Below are positions 36,495 through 46,797 of a DNA stretch of 64,000 nt, piece by piece (positions within the stretch are counted from its first letter, which is position 1; each line of letters starts with the position of its first letter). The DNA is from Parabacteroides goldsteinii (GTDB lineage: Bacteria; Bacteroidota; Bacteroidia; Bacteroidales; Tannerellaceae). The DNA is taken from contig NZ_JADNBB010000007.1 of NCBI RefSeq assembly GCF_015550595.1, forward strand, positions 62,001 through 126,000, written 5' to 3'. The notes under the pieces were generated by a model that ran no database searches, had not been told where the DNA came from, and saw only the letters and a program-made list of their open reading frames with translations. The translations under genes and the position numbers were made by a program.

Positions 36495-39400
36495 ATGGTT
36501 AAATTCTTACTACAACGTCCTATTGCAGTACTGATGGCTTTTACGGCCTGTTTTATCGTGGGGTTGGTCACTTACTTTACCATCCCTATATCATTGTTGC
36601 CGGATATTGCAATACCGGAGATCACGATACAGGTATCCGGGCAGAATACATCGGCCCGCGAACTGGAAAACACGGTCGTAAAACCGATCCGCCAGCAGTT
36701 GATGCAGGTTGCCGCCCTGCGTGATATCCAGAGCGAGACACGCGACGGGGCAGGTATTATCCGGTTGAGCTTCGATTTCGGGACAAATACGGACCTGGCT
36801 TTCATCGAAGTCAATGAGAAAATAGATGCGGCAATGAACTATCTGCCACGGGAGATAGAACGTCCGCGGGTAATCAAGGCCAGCGCAACGGATATACCGG
36901 TGTTTTGCCTGAACCTGACACTGAAAACAGATGACAGTGAAACCGCTTTCCTCGATCTTTGCCAGTTTGCCGAGACTGTGATCAAACGGCGTATCGAGCA
37001 GTTGCCGGAAGTGGCGATGGTAGATATTACGGGAATACTGAAACGCCAGTTGCAGATCGTACCCGATATCAACATGCTGGAAATGGCGGGTATTACGCTG
37101 AGCGACCTGGAGTCGGCATTAAGCTCGAACAATATCGAACCGGGAAGCATGACCGTACGGGACGGATATTATGAATACAACATCAAATTCTCGACCCTGC
37201 TGCGTACACCGGAAGATGTACAGAATATCTATATCCGGAAAAACGACCGTATCTTCCAGTTGAAAGAGCTGGCAAAGGTGGCGGTAGTACCGGAAAAAGA
37301 GGTCGGGGCTTCGCTGTCGGGCGGCAAACGGGCAGTGACGTTGGCGGTGATCAAGCAGGCGGACGAGAATATGGATAATATGAAGGAGGCTCTCAGCGAG
37401 GTGACGGATTATTTCGCCACAGTCTATCCGGATATCGAGTTCAGCATCAGCCGTAACCAGACGGAGTTGTTGGATTATACGATTTCAAACCTGAAACAGA
37501 ACTTGTCACTCGGCTTCCTTTTCATTTGTATCGTGGCGATACTTTTCCTGGGAGACATCAAAAGTCCGGCGGTGATCGGGCTGAGTATGATAGTCAGCTT
37601 GGTTATCAGTTTTCTGTTCTTCTATATGTTCAAGATGTCGCTGAATATCATATCCCTTTCCGGATTGATCATGGCACTGGGTATGATGATCGACAGTTCG
37701 ATCATTGTGACGGAGAACATCACGCAATACAGGAACAAAGGGTATTCACTGGAAGAGGCATGTAATAAAGGTACGTCGGAAGTTATAACCCCTATGCTGA
37801 GTTCCACATTTACTACGATCGCGGTATTCGTGCCGCTGGTATTTATGAGCGGGATTGCGGGGGCAATCTTCTACGACCAGGCGTTTGCCGTAACTGTCGG
37901 GCTGATGGTTTCATACTTTACCGGTATCATGTTGCTTCCCGTTCTTTACAAACTGGTTTACAGCATTCCGGATATCAAACATACCGGGTTCAATCTACGG
38001 ATCAACAACCTGGTGAAAGAGCATACGCTCGATCGTTTCTATGATGCGGGAGTCGATTTCGTATTCCGTCATAAAAGGTCGAATATGTTGTTTCTTATTC
38101 TTATGCTTCCACTTTGCGCACTGCTGTTTTATGAAGTACCGAAAAGCAGGATGCCGGAGATCGACCAGAACGAGTTGATCGCACATATCGAATGGAACGA
38201 GAACATCCATATCGACGAAAACCGGGAACGGGTAAGCAAGCTGTTCGCCCGGATGGAAGAGAATGTGCAGGAATATACCTCGTACGTGGGACAACAGCAA
38301 TTCTTGTTAAACCGGGACCGGGAGTTATCCAGCTCGGAAGCTGAGTTATACTTCAAGACAGAGAACACGTCGGATATTGCTCCGTTGCAGGAACAAGTAA
38401 CCGGGTGGCTCAACAAGAACTATCCGCAGGCTGTATTCTCCTTCTCTCCGCCTGTGACAGTGTTCGAGAAGTTATTTGTAACCGGTGAAGCGGATATCGT
38501 GGCTGAGTTTTACGCACGCAACAAGGCGGAAGCTCCCGAGGCACAGGTGTTAAAAACGCTGGAGTCGAAGATAAAGGCAGAAGCCGGACAAGCCCCCGTT
38601 GGCGTCGCTTTCGAGAATCAGATGAATATATCGGTCGACCGCCAGAGGCTGCTGCTCTATAATGTGGACTACAACGAGGTGTACCGTTTGTTGAAAACGG
38701 CCTTCAAGGAAAATGAAGTCGCAACCCTCCGCTCCTACCAGCAATATCTGCCGATCACCTTGGCCGGTGACGGCAAGACAGTCAATAGCGTATTGCAGCA
38801 AACATTGGTACAGACCCGTCCGGATAAAGACGGCAAGAGCCGGTATATACCCTTACAATCGTTGGTACGGGTTACTCAGGGCGAGGATCTGAAAACGATC
38901 TCTGCCGGGAAGAACGGCGAATACATTCCGTTCAGCTTTTATAATGTAGAAAAGGCAGAACCTTTGATGGAAGAGGTGAAAAAGTTAGGCGGGCAGGAAT
39001 GGGAGATAGATTTCTCCGGCAGCTTCTTCTCCAACCAAAAGATGTTGAGCGAGTTGGTCGTGATCTTGCTGATATCCCTATTGCTGATGTATTTCATCCT
39101 GGCAGCCCAGTTCGAAAGTTTCCTGCAACCGCTTATCGTGCTGCTGGAAATACCGATCGACGTGGCGGCTTCACTGCTAGTGCTTTGGATATGCGGACAT
39201 ACGATGAACCTGATGAGCGCGATCGGTATCGTGGTGACCTGCGGTATCGTTATCAACGACTCGATCCTGAAACTGGATGCGATCAACGAGTTGCGGAAAG
39301 AAGGTACCCCGTTGATGGAAGCGATCCATGAAGCGGGGCGGCGGCGTTTACGTCCTATTATCATGACATCACTGACCACGATATTCGGTATGGTTCCGCT

Positions 39401-39575
39401 TCTGTTCTCTTTCGATATGGGTAGCGAGTTACAGAAACCGCTCTCCATCGCCATGATATCAGCCATGCTGATCGGTACCGCCGTCAGCCTCTTTGTCATC
39501 CCGCTGGTATACTGGTTTATTTACAGGAAACATGACCGGTCGCATTTGACGATTGAAAAACAAACGGAAGTTTAA
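36495..39575 (+). CDS. RND efflux permease 1 (HAE1/AcrB-like)
   Basis: 1026 residues, normal size for the family. N-terminal membrane segment 11-31, porter loop, the TM4 proton-relay segment GLIMALGMMIDSSIIVTENI (one Asp where AcrB has two), second porter loop, and the C-terminal membrane block with NLMSAIGIVVTCGIVINDSILK and RRLRPIIMTSLTTIFGMVPL. Proton-driven export of drugs, lipids or metals through the adaptor and TolC is the family role. It follows the adaptor by 13 bp. Confidence 0.93.
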   Translation: MVKFLLQRPIAVLMAFTACFIVGLVTYFTIPISLLPDIAIPEITIQVSGQNTSARELENTVVKPIRQQLMQVAALRDIQSETRDGAGIIRLSFDFGTNTDLAFIEVNEKIDAAMNYLPREIERPRVIKASATDIPVFCLNLTLKTDDSETAFLDLCQFAETVIKRRIEQLPEVAMVDITGILKRQLQIVPDINMLEMAGITLSDLESALSSNNIEPGSMTVRDGYYEYNIKFSTLLRTPEDVQNIYIRKNDRIFQLKELAKVAVVPEKEVGASLSGGKRAVTLAVIKQADENMDNMKEALSEVTDYFATVYPDIEFSISRNQTELLDYTISNLKQNLSLGFLFICIVAILFLGDIKSPAVIGLSMIVSLVISFLFFYMFKMSLNIISLSGLIMALGMMIDSSIIVTENITQYRNKGYSLEEACNKGTSEVITPMLSSTFTTIAVFVPLVFMSGIAGAIFYDQAFAVTVGLMVSYFTGIMLLPVLYKLVYSIPDIKHTGFNLRINNLVKEHTLDRFYDAGVDFVFRHKRSNMLFLILMLPLCALLFYEVPKSRMPEIDQNELIAHIEWNENIHIDENRERVSKLFARMEENVQEYTSYVGQQQFLLNRDRELSSSEAELYFKTENTSDIAPLQEQVTGWLNKNYPQAVFSFSPPVTVFEKLFVTGEADIVAEFYARNKAEAPEAQVLKTLESKIKAEAGQAPVGVAFENQMNISVDRQRLLLYNVDYNEVYRLLKTAFKENEVATLRSYQQYLPITLAGDGKTVNSVLQQTLVQTRPDKDGKSRYIPLQSLVRVTQGEDLKTISAGKNGEYIPFSFYNVEKAEPLMEEVKKLGGQEWEIDFSGSFFSNQKMLSELVVILLISLLLMYFILAAQFESFLQPLIVLLEIPIDVAASLLVLWICGHTMNLMSAIGIVVTCGIVINDSILKLDAINELRKEGTPLMEAIHEAGRRRLRPIIMTSLTTIFGMVPLLFSFDMGSELQKPLSIAMISAMLIGTAVSLFVIPLVYWFIYRKHDRSHLTIEKQTEV

Positions 39576-39596
39576 CGAATTATATAAAATGCCGTT

Positions 39597-41075
39597 ATGA
39601 AGATAGGTAAGATAATATTATCATTTTTGTTATTCACCTCTGTCTATTTGCAGGCTCAGCCGCTTGCCCTGTCGCTCGAAAAGACGATTTCGCTGGCGGC
39701 GGACAGTTCGCTGGAAGCATTCAGGACAAAAAATATGTATCTGGCCGGGTACTGGCAATACAGGACGTATAAGGCAGACCGTTTGCCGAGCCTGACACTG
39801 AACCTGACACCGGCACAGTATTACCGGGATATTACGCGAAGATATAATTCACAGAAAGATGCTGATGAATATAAAAAGCAGGAATCGTTCTATGCCAATG
39901 GGAATATGGAGATTAAACAGAACTTCGACTTATTGGGGGGTACATTCTATCTGGATTCAGAGCTGGGGTTTATGCGTAATTTCGGGGACGATGCGAATAA
40001 CCAGTTCACCACCGTTCCTATCCGGCTCGGTTATCAACAGAGTCTGTTCGGCTACAACCCTTTCCGGTGGGAACGGAAGATCGAACCGCTTAAATACGAG
40101 AAAGTGAAAAAGGAACTGCTCTATAATATCGAACAGATCAGCGAACAGGCAACGACCTATTTCTTCGCCCTCGCGATGGCGCAAGCCGAATACGACCTGG
40201 CTAAAGAGAATGTAGCTTCCACCGATACGCTCTATCGCACCGGTCAGGAACGCCATAAGATCGCATCGATCAACAAGGCCGAACTCCTCACCCTGAAACT
40301 GGATGCCGTCAATGCCCGCAACACCTTGCAAAATACAGAGATCGCTTTGAAAAGAGCAATGTTCAGCCTGGCATCCTTCCTGAATTTCGATAAGAATACA
40401 GAGATACGGTTAACACTGCCGGGCCGCCCGCGGGATATGCAGATATCGGTTGATGAAGCGTTGGCACTCGCCCGCGAGAACAACCCGAAATTCCTCGGTC
40501 TTCGTCAGGAGATCATGGAAGCGGAACAGCAGGTGGACAAGACAAAGAAGGAGGCTATGTTCAATGCGTCCATCAATGCCAGTATCGGTTTCAACCAGGT
40601 ATCGAGCAAATTAAAAAATGCCTATCGCGATCCGTTGCAACAGGATATTGTATCCGTATCCGTATCCATACCGCTTGTCGACTGGGGGGTACGGAAAGGG
40701 AAACACAATATCGCCAAAAACAATCTGAACGTAACACAGATCTCCGCCCGACAGGAAGAACTGACCGTAGAGGAAGATGTTATCATGACGGTAGGCGATT
40801 TCAATATCCAACAGAACCTGATCAGCAGTGCGGAAGAAGCACTCGACCTGGCTCTCATGGCTTACAGCGAAACCAAGCAGCGATTTATGATCGGAAAGGC
40901 GGATATCAACAGCCTGACCCTCTCCCTGAACCGCCAGCAGGAGGCACAGCGCAACTATATCTCCGCCCTGCAAAACTACTGGTTGAGTTATTTCAAGATA
41001 CGAAAACTGACGTTGCACGACTTTGAAACAGGGATATCCCTGTCCAGTGAATTCGATTATGCACAAGGACTGTAA
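39597..41075 (+). CDS. TolC family outer-membrane factor
   Basis: 492 residues. Signal peptide MKIGKIILSFLLFTSVYLQAQ; two repeats of the outer membrane efflux protein domain with long alpha-hairpins (IEQISEQATTYFFALAMAQAEYD and RQEELTVEEDVIMTVGDFN in parts). It forms the outer-membrane and periplasmic channel. Its place between the two permease genes suggests both share one channel and one adaptor. Confidence 0.9.
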   Translation: MKIGKIILSFLLFTSVYLQAQPLALSLEKTISLAADSSLEAFRTKNMYLAGYWQYRTYKADRLPSLTLNLTPAQYYRDITRRYNSQKDADEYKKQESFYANGNMEIKQNFDLLGGTFYLDSELGFMRNFGDDANNQFTTVPIRLGYQQSLFGYNPFRWERKIEPLKYEKVKKELLYNIEQISEQATTYFFALAMAQAEYDLAKENVASTDTLYRTGQERHKIASINKAELLTLKLDAVNARNTLQNTEIALKRAMFSLASFLNFDKNTEIRLTLPGRPRDMQISVDEALALARENNPKFLGLRQEIMEAEQQVDKTKKEAMFNASINASIGFNQVSSKLKNAYRDPLQQDIVSVSVSIPLVDWGVRKGKHNIAKNNLNVTQISARQEELTVEEDVIMTVGDFNIQQNLISSAEEALDLALMAYSETKQRFMIGKADINSLTLSLNRQQEAQRNYISALQNYWLSYFKIRKLTLHDFETGISLSSEFDYAQGL

Positions 41076-41084
41076 ATACTGATA

Positions 41085-44000
41085 ATGAATACATCTCCTA
41101 AAATATCATCCTTTACCATCATCGTCACCTTTCTTTGCGTGGCGCTGACAGGACTGGCATTTATTCCTCTCCTGCCGATCAAGTTATCGCCGTCACGCAC
41201 GTTGCCACGGTTGACCGTCAGCTATAACATGCCCGGCAATTCGGCGCGTGTGATCGAAATGGAAGTGACTTCGCGGCTGGAGTCGATGCTGGCACGTATC
41301 AAAGGGATCAAGGAGATCAATTCCACTTCCGGCAACGGCTGGGGGTATGTGACGCTGGAGTTGGACAAACATACCAATATCGATGCCGCCCGTTTCGAAG
41401 CCTCCACGATTATCCGCCAGACATGGCCAGGGTTGCCCGACGGACTTAGCTATCCGGTACTGGAAATGAGCCGTCCCGACGATAAGGAGTCGGGGCCTTT
41501 TATGACCTATACACTGAATGCGGCCGCAACCCCGATCTTCATACAACGGTTTGCCGAGGATCAGATCAAACCGCGCCTGGCAGGTATCCCGGGAATTTAC
41601 CGGATCGATGTGCGGGGAGCTACCCCGATGGAATGGCGGCTGGAATATGACAGCCGGCAACTGGTCACGCTCGGTATCACGACCGAAGATATACAGTCCG
41701 CCATCAACCAATACTATAAAAAAGAGTTCCTCGGAACAGGGAATGTCAAGATGAAAGGGCAGGAAGAATGGATCCGTCTCGTCCTGATACCCGAAGCCGG
41801 ACCGCAGGACTTCGATCCTTCGCGTATCACCGTTACCAATAAAGAAGGAAAGCTGATCCGTCTGGACCAGTTACTGAATGTGACCCGGCAGGAAGAAGCA
41901 CCGCAAAGTTATTACCGTATCAACGGACTGAATTCGATCTATTTGTCTATTCGGGCCGAAGAAACGGCGAACCAGCTGGAACTGGCCAGGCAGGTGAAAG
42001 AGGAAATGGAACATATCCGCCAACTGCTGCCCCAGGGATACGAGATACATACCAGTTACGATGCCACCGAATTTATTCAGAATGAACTGAATAAGATCTA
42101 TATACGTACCGGCCTGACTATCCTGATCCTGTTGCTGTTCGTTCTGCTGATCACGCGGAACGTGCGTTACCTCTTCCTGATCGTTGTCAGCCTGAGTGTA
42201 AACCTCTGTATTGCGGTTATCTTCTTTTACCTAGCCGGACTGGAAATGCAACTGTATTCGTTGGCGGGAGTCACCATATCCTTAAGCCTGGTGATCGACA
42301 ACACGATCGTCATGACCGACCATATCCGTAACCGGCATAACCGGAGGGCTTTCCTCTCCATTCTGACCGCTACGCTGACAACTATCGGTGCGCTTGTCAT
42401 CATCTTCTTCCTGGATGAAAAGATCCGGCTGAACCTGCAGGACTTTGCCGCAGTTGTAATTATCAACCTGGCGGTATCGCTGGCGGTTGCCCTGTTCTTT
42501 GTTCCGGCCATGATAGAAAAACTGGGGCTGGGACAAAAGAAAAAGACGGAACGGAGAAGAAACGGGTTAGCTACCGCTAGTACGACAACCCGGTGGATAC
42601 GTTTCAAAAAACAGGTAAACAGACAAATAAAAAGATTTCCGGTTCGATTCAACCGGCTTTATCTGGCACAGATCCACTTTCTCTGCCGTTGGAAAAAAAC
42701 GGCTTGTTTCATTCTTGTTCTAGCCTTCGGCCTCCCTGTATTCCTTTTACCGGAAAAGATAGAAATGGATGACAAAGACAAGGTATATACTGCTACCGAC
42801 TCATTGCTCATCGAGAAATATAATAAAATAGTTTCCAGTGAAACATACAAAGAGAAAGTAAAGCCTGTGATCGACAAGGCACTCGGAGGAAGCTTGCGCC
42901 TCTTCGTCCAGAAAGTGTATGAAGGCAGTTATTTTACCCGTAACGACGAAACGGTACTTTCCGTCAGCGCTTCGCTCCCCAACGGGACTACACTGGAACA
43001 GATGAACCAGTTGATAGGACGTATGGAGGCCTATCTGAGCACATTCAAGGATATACGCCAGTTCCAGACCAATATTTATAGCGCACGGCAGGCAGGGATA
43101 CGGATCTATTTCACCAAGGCGGCTGAACGGAGCGGTTTCCCATATACCTTGAAAAGCAGGATTATCAGCAAGGCACTCGAACTGGGTGGCGGTAGCTGGA
43201 ACGTATACGGATTACAGGACCAGGGGTTCAGCAACGACGTACGCGAAGGAGCCGGTTCCTTCCGTATAGAAATGTATGGTTATAATTATGACGAACTCTA
43301 TGAATGGGCCGACCAATTAAAGGCGAAGCTCCTCACCTACCGCCGTATCAAAGAAGTGCTTATCAACTCGGAATTTTCGTGGTGGAAAGACGATTACCAG
43401 GAGTTCTATTTCAATCTGAACAAGGCACGGATGGCACAGGAAAACATCTTGCCGATCGAACTGTTCGCCTCTATCAATCCGGTATTCGGTAAAGATATTT
43501 ACAGCGGGACGATCATTGTGGATAACGAAACGGAGAAACTGAAACTGAGTTCCCGCCAAGCCCACGACTATGACGTGTGGAGCATGCAATATGTCCCGCA
43601 GGAGATTAACGGAAGGTCCTACAAACTGTCGGAACTGGCTACCGTAGAGAAAGGCCAGATGCCCCAAAAGGTGGCAAAAGTGAACCAACAATACCGCTTG
43701 TGCCTACAATACGAATATATCGGAGCATCCAATCAGGGAACAAAAATCCAGGAACGCGTACTGAAAGAGTTTAACGCCTCCCTGCCGATGGGATATACTG
43801 CCAAGTCGGAAAGTTACTACTGGAGTTGGAATACAAAAGACAATAAGCAGTATCTGCTGTTATTGCTCATTATCGTAATCATTTTCTTTACGACCAGTAT
43901 CCTGTTCAACTCGTTAAAGCAACCTTTGGCAGTTATTTTCGTCATACCGATCTCTTATATCGGGGTGTTCCTGACATTCTACTGGTTCAAGCTGAATTTC

Positions 44001-44321
44001 GATCAGGGAGGATTTGCTTCTTTCGTCCTGTTATGCGGTATCACCGTTAATGCCAGCATCTATATTTTAAATGAATACAACCAGCTACGTACCAATAAGC
44101 CGTTGATGCCGGCATGGCGTGCCTATCTGAAAGCATGGAACGCAAAGATAACTCCGATCTTCCTGACAGTGATATCTACTATCCTGGGATTCATCCCGTT
44201 CATGTTGGGACCCGATAAAGAAGCATTCTGGTTTCCACTGGCAGCAGGTACGATCGGGGGACTGGTTATGTCGATTGCCGGCATCTTTATTTACCTTCCT
44301 ATTTTTACCTTAAAAAAATAA
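41085..44321 (+). CDS. RND efflux permease 2 (divergent)
   Basis: 1078 residues. Same plan as permease 1 (porter loops, two six-helix blocks) but distant from it: PIKLSPSRTLPRLTVSYNMPGN at the start (read in two pieces), a TM4 segment SLSLVIDNTIVMTDHI with a single Asp, and a polar insert with KKKTERRRNG at about 485-500. The C-terminal block has GGFASFVLLCGITVNASIYI, where the usual Asn-Asp is Asn-Ala. Two permeases with one adaptor may form a mixed pump as known for MdtBC (established for that system; inferred here). Confidence 0.88.
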   Translation: MNTSPKISSFTIIVTFLCVALTGLAFIPLLPIKLSPSRTLPRLTVSYNMPGNSARVIEMEVTSRLESMLARIKGIKEINSTSGNGWGYVTLELDKHTNIDAARFEASTIIRQTWPGLPDGLSYPVLEMSRPDDKESGPFMTYTLNAAATPIFIQRFAEDQIKPRLAGIPGIYRIDVRGATPMEWRLEYDSRQLVTLGITTEDIQSAINQYYKKEFLGTGNVKMKGQEEWIRLVLIPEAGPQDFDPSRITVTNKEGKLIRLDQLLNVTRQEEAPQSYYRINGLNSIYLSIRAEETANQLELARQVKEEMEHIRQLLPQGYEIHTSYDATEFIQNELNKIYIRTGLTILILLLFVLLITRNVRYLFLIVVSLSVNLCIAVIFFYLAGLEMQLYSLAGVTISLSLVIDNTIVMTDHIRNRHNRRAFLSILTATLTTIGALVIIFFLDEKIRLNLQDFAAVVIINLAVSLAVALFFVPAMIEKLGLGQKKKTERRRNGLATASTTTRWIRFKKQVNRQIKRFPVRFNRLYLAQIHFLCRWKKTACFILVLAFGLPVFLLPEKIEMDDKDKVYTATDSLLIEKYNKIVSSETYKEKVKPVIDKALGGSLRLFVQKVYEGSYFTRNDETVLSVSASLPNGTTLEQMNQLIGRMEAYLSTFKDIRQFQTNIYSARQAGIRIYFTKAAERSGFPYTLKSRIISKALELGGGSWNVYGLQDQGFSNDVREGAGSFRIEMYGYNYDELYEWADQLKAKLLTYRRIKEVLINSEFSWWKDDYQEFYFNLNKARMAQENILPIELFASINPVFGKDIYSGTIIVDNETEKLKLSSRQAHDYDVWSMQYVPQEINGRSYKLSELATVEKGQMPQKVAKVNQQYRLCLQYEYIGASNQGTKIQERVLKEFNASLPMGYTAKSESYYWSWNTKDNKQYLLLLLIIVIIFFTTSILFNSLKQPLAVIFVIPISYIGVFLTFYWFKLNFDQGGFASFVLLCGITVNASIYILNEYNQLRTNKPLMPAWRAYLKAWNAKITPIFLTVISTILGFIPFMLGPDKEAFWFPLAAGTIGGLVMSIAGIFIYLPIFTLKK

Positions 44322-44590
44322 TCATATTGAAGTAATTTAGACTATCCAAAACTATTTTCTTTCCTAATTTTGTGATATCAATGGACAAATTGTTATTTTT
44401 TCAAACCCTTCTTGTCCTCTGCGTGTTTAATCTAGGAGCTGAGAAGTAGCACTAAAGAGAACGTCACAACTTGTTTTTTCATCGATCTTCTTCGGGTATT
44501 TACATCAACTCATGTAATAACCGGAAAAGATAGTTATCGATTTTCATAAACAAAAAACAGAGTCCGATATCACCCTAAAATAAATTAAAG
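44322..44590. promoter_or_regulatory. gap with a -7 box and a 22-codon frame
   Basis: TAATTTTG at 44365-44372 fits the -7 box. A short frame from 44381 (MDKLLFFQTLLVLCVFNLG...) begins 9 bp later, ending at a TAG near 44449; it is hydrophobic and could be a small peptide or a remnant. No terminator for the efflux operon is evident. Confidence 0.35.
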
Positions 44591-46420
44591 ATGAAAATTT
44601 TATTCAAGTACCTACGACTATTATCCCTCTCTACGAGTGGAGCGTTACTATTATGCATTGTTTTTGCCGCCAATCCAGACATTGCCGAAGGAACAATTGC
44701 CGGCAAAATATTCTGGTTTCATTTCTCTGTTTTATTACTTGCCTTCAGTGTGTTTTTTATGGAAGCCACTATCAAAAAAAGTTGTTTCACATTTACACTG
44801 CCTGACGGACTTTTACTTCTCTTTACCGGACTGATTCTGATCACCTACGATCGTGACCTGAACCCACAACCGGAAAAACTGCTCTTTGTCGGTCAACTGA
44901 CCATGCTATGGTTTATGTTACGAGCCGTCATACAGACACATCCCGAGCTCAGACTCTTTTTCATTTCGATCATTATATCGACCGGTGTTTTTGAAGCTAT
45001 GTGGGGAATGGGGCAGATACACGGCAACCCGGCGGAAGACCATCCGCTGTTTAATGGCAGCGGACTGGTTTTTAATCCCGGTCCGTTTTCCGGTTATCTG
45101 GCTATCGTACTCCCTTTATGCCTGAATCTGGCACTGCGATTCCGTGATTGTGATAAAATAGCATGGTGGGAAACCAGAACCATGTTGTTTTACCTCTCAG
45201 TCATCGGTGTACTAATTATCCTGATCGCCCTTCCGGGAGGGGCAAGCCGTCCTGCATGGCTGGCCTCCGTTGCCTCCTGCTGCTGGGTATTCTTTTTACG
45301 TAAATCCGGATGGAAAATTCTGAAACAAAGAGTAATAATGCACAGTAAGACTGTCGTGACCGTTTGTGCTTTATTATTTCTGGGCATTGCAGGATTACCC
45401 ACCCTGGGTAGTTTTATCCACCCGGATCAATCGGCCAGTCGTTTACTGATGTGGAACGTAACAACCAAAGCTATTTTGGAACAGCCCGTGACAGGAACAG
45501 GCCTGGGAGGCTTTTCCACTTCCTATGCAAAAACACAAGCCGACTATTTTTCATCCGGGAAAGCTTCCGACATGGAACGACAGGCAGCCTGTTGTCCGAA
45601 ATTTGCATTCAACGAATATCTGCAGATGGGACTCGAGTTCGGTATCGCCGGACTGTTACTTTTCTCATTGTGGATCGGGTTCAGCCTTTACTACGGACTA
45701 AAAAACAAACAGATCGGAGCGACGGGAAGCATTATCGCCTTACTCTTTTTCTCTATGTATTCTTATCCGTTACAATTACCGTCTTTTTGGGTATTACTGT
45801 TATTCTTCTCGGCCATTTGCGTGACAATACCCGGTAAGTTGCAAAAATCTTCCCCGAAAACATTTCCCTACATCGGAACTTTTGCAGCATTAGCCGCCTG
45901 TATGCTATTCTTCGGTCAAATAGGTTATTACGATTCTTATAAGGAATGGAAAACATTACGACTGCTCAAACAGAAAAATGAACAACAAGTGGCCACACAA
46001 GGATTCCAGTGTCTATATCCACGTCTCAACCACAAGGTCGAATTCCTGCAGGAAGGAGCCAGATGCCTGTTGCAGTGTAAACAATATTCGGATGCCATCG
46101 TCTGGAGCCACCAGGCAATCCGGTTAAGTGCCAATCCGGAGTTCTATTACATCCTGGCTGAAAGTTACCAACAGCTTGGTCTTTATAAGCAAGCCGAGAA
46201 ATATTTATTACAGTGCCTGCATATCCTGCCGGAAAAGATAGACACCTATTATCTACTGACAAAGTTATATTCGGACGATTCTTACTACCAACCCGACAAA
46301 CTCAGGTTGGCGGCCTACTCTGTTCTTACCAGACAGCCTAAGGATCAATCGAAAACTATTAAATTGATGAAGGAGGACGTAAACAAACTTCTTCAATACG
46401 CAATAATCAAGAATAAATAA
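44591..46420 (+). CDS. O-antigen ligase-like (Wzy_C) membrane protein with TPR tail, copy 2
   Basis: 609 residues, a full-length paralogue of the protein at 33454: FNPGPFSGYLAIVLPL, the loop GTGLGGFSTSYAKTQADYF, and TPR-like helices at the end (YKQAEKYLLQCLHILPEK). About ten membrane segments. Glycan ligase or polymerase activity is predicted by fold only. The two copies flank the efflux operon, so either the operon was inserted between tandem copies or the copies spread separately. It has no NVEALA gene beside it. Confidence 0.82.
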   Translation: MKILFKYLRLLSLSTSGALLLCIVFAANPDIAEGTIAGKIFWFHFSVLLLAFSVFFMEATIKKSCFTFTLPDGLLLLFTGLILITYDRDLNPQPEKLLFVGQLTMLWFMLRAVIQTHPELRLFFISIIISTGVFEAMWGMGQIHGNPAEDHPLFNGSGLVFNPGPFSGYLAIVLPLCLNLALRFRDCDKIAWWETRTMLFYLSVIGVLIILIALPGGASRPAWLASVASCCWVFFLRKSGWKILKQRVIMHSKTVVTVCALLFLGIAGLPTLGSFIHPDQSASRLLMWNVTTKAILEQPVTGTGLGGFSTSYAKTQADYFSSGKASDMERQAACCPKFAFNEYLQMGLEFGIAGLLLFSLWIGFSLYYGLKNKQIGATGSIIALLFFSMYSYPLQLPSFWVLLLFFSAICVTIPGKLQKSSPKTFPYIGTFAALAACMLFFGQIGYYDSYKEWKTLRLLKQKNEQQVATQGFQCLYPRLNHKVEFLQEGARCLLQCKQYSDAIVWSHQAIRLSANPEFYYILAESYQQLGLYKQAEKYLLQCLHILPEKIDTYYLLTKLYSDDSYYQPDKLRLAAYSVLTRQPKDQSKTIKLMKEDVNKLLQYAIIKNK

Positions 46421-46526
46421 CAAATAGAATATCGGACAAGCAGCACCATTTCCTTTTTATAAATCATTTCCATTAATACAACGTAATTATGAGTACAAAT
46501 TTTAAACCACGATTCCCTCCTATTTT

Positions 46527-46558
46527 ATTGCACATTCAAATTATATCCCCTATCTTTG
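46527..46558 (+). promoter_or_regulatory. promoter of the carB leader
   Basis: ATTG at 46527-46530, 20 bp, TATCTTTG at 46551-46558. This lies about 240 bp before carB and just before a leader peptide frame. Confidence 0.7.
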
Positions 46559-46583
46559 CCGAAATTTTGCAAGGAAGAGTTTC

Positions 46584-46688
46584 ATGACGAATAAGATACA
46601 TACGTGTAATCCGATGTTTATTTCCGGTTCAACGCCGGACATTGAGGCTCATTTCTTTAATTTACGGGATTATCATTTGGTTATATAA
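46584..46688 (+). CDS. 34-residue leader peptide upstream of carB
   Basis: ATG at 46584 preceded by AGGAAGAG, a good ribosome site. The frame (MTNKIHTCNPMFISGSTPD, then a tail rich in Phe, Leu, Tyr and His, ending HLVI) stops at 46686-46688, one base before the terminator stem. There is no run of one amino acid. The last 40 nt before the stop are close to half U in RNA. A ribosome reaching the stop would cover the left arm of the terminator, as in pyrimidine-controlled leaders such as E. coli pyrBI (established there). Role here is inferred. Confidence 0.6.
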   Translation: MTNKIHTCNPMFISGSTPDIEAHFFNLRDYHLVI

Positions 46689-46689
46689 G

Positions 46690-46723
46690 ATGCGTTGGTT
46701 ATTTTTACTAACGCATTTTTTTT
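46690..46723 (+). terminator. rho-independent terminator in the carB leader (attenuator candidate)
   Basis: ATGCGTTGGT (46690-46699) pairs with ACTAACGCAT (46707-46716), one G-U, followed by eight T. The carB start codon is 74 nt further on. With the leader frame it forms a plausible transcription attenuator. Confidence 0.85.
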
Positions 46724-46797
46724 GTGTCCCGCGGATAGCGATAATTAAGGTATAACATTCTATAAAATCAATTAATAAACAAAACAACCCAATTACT

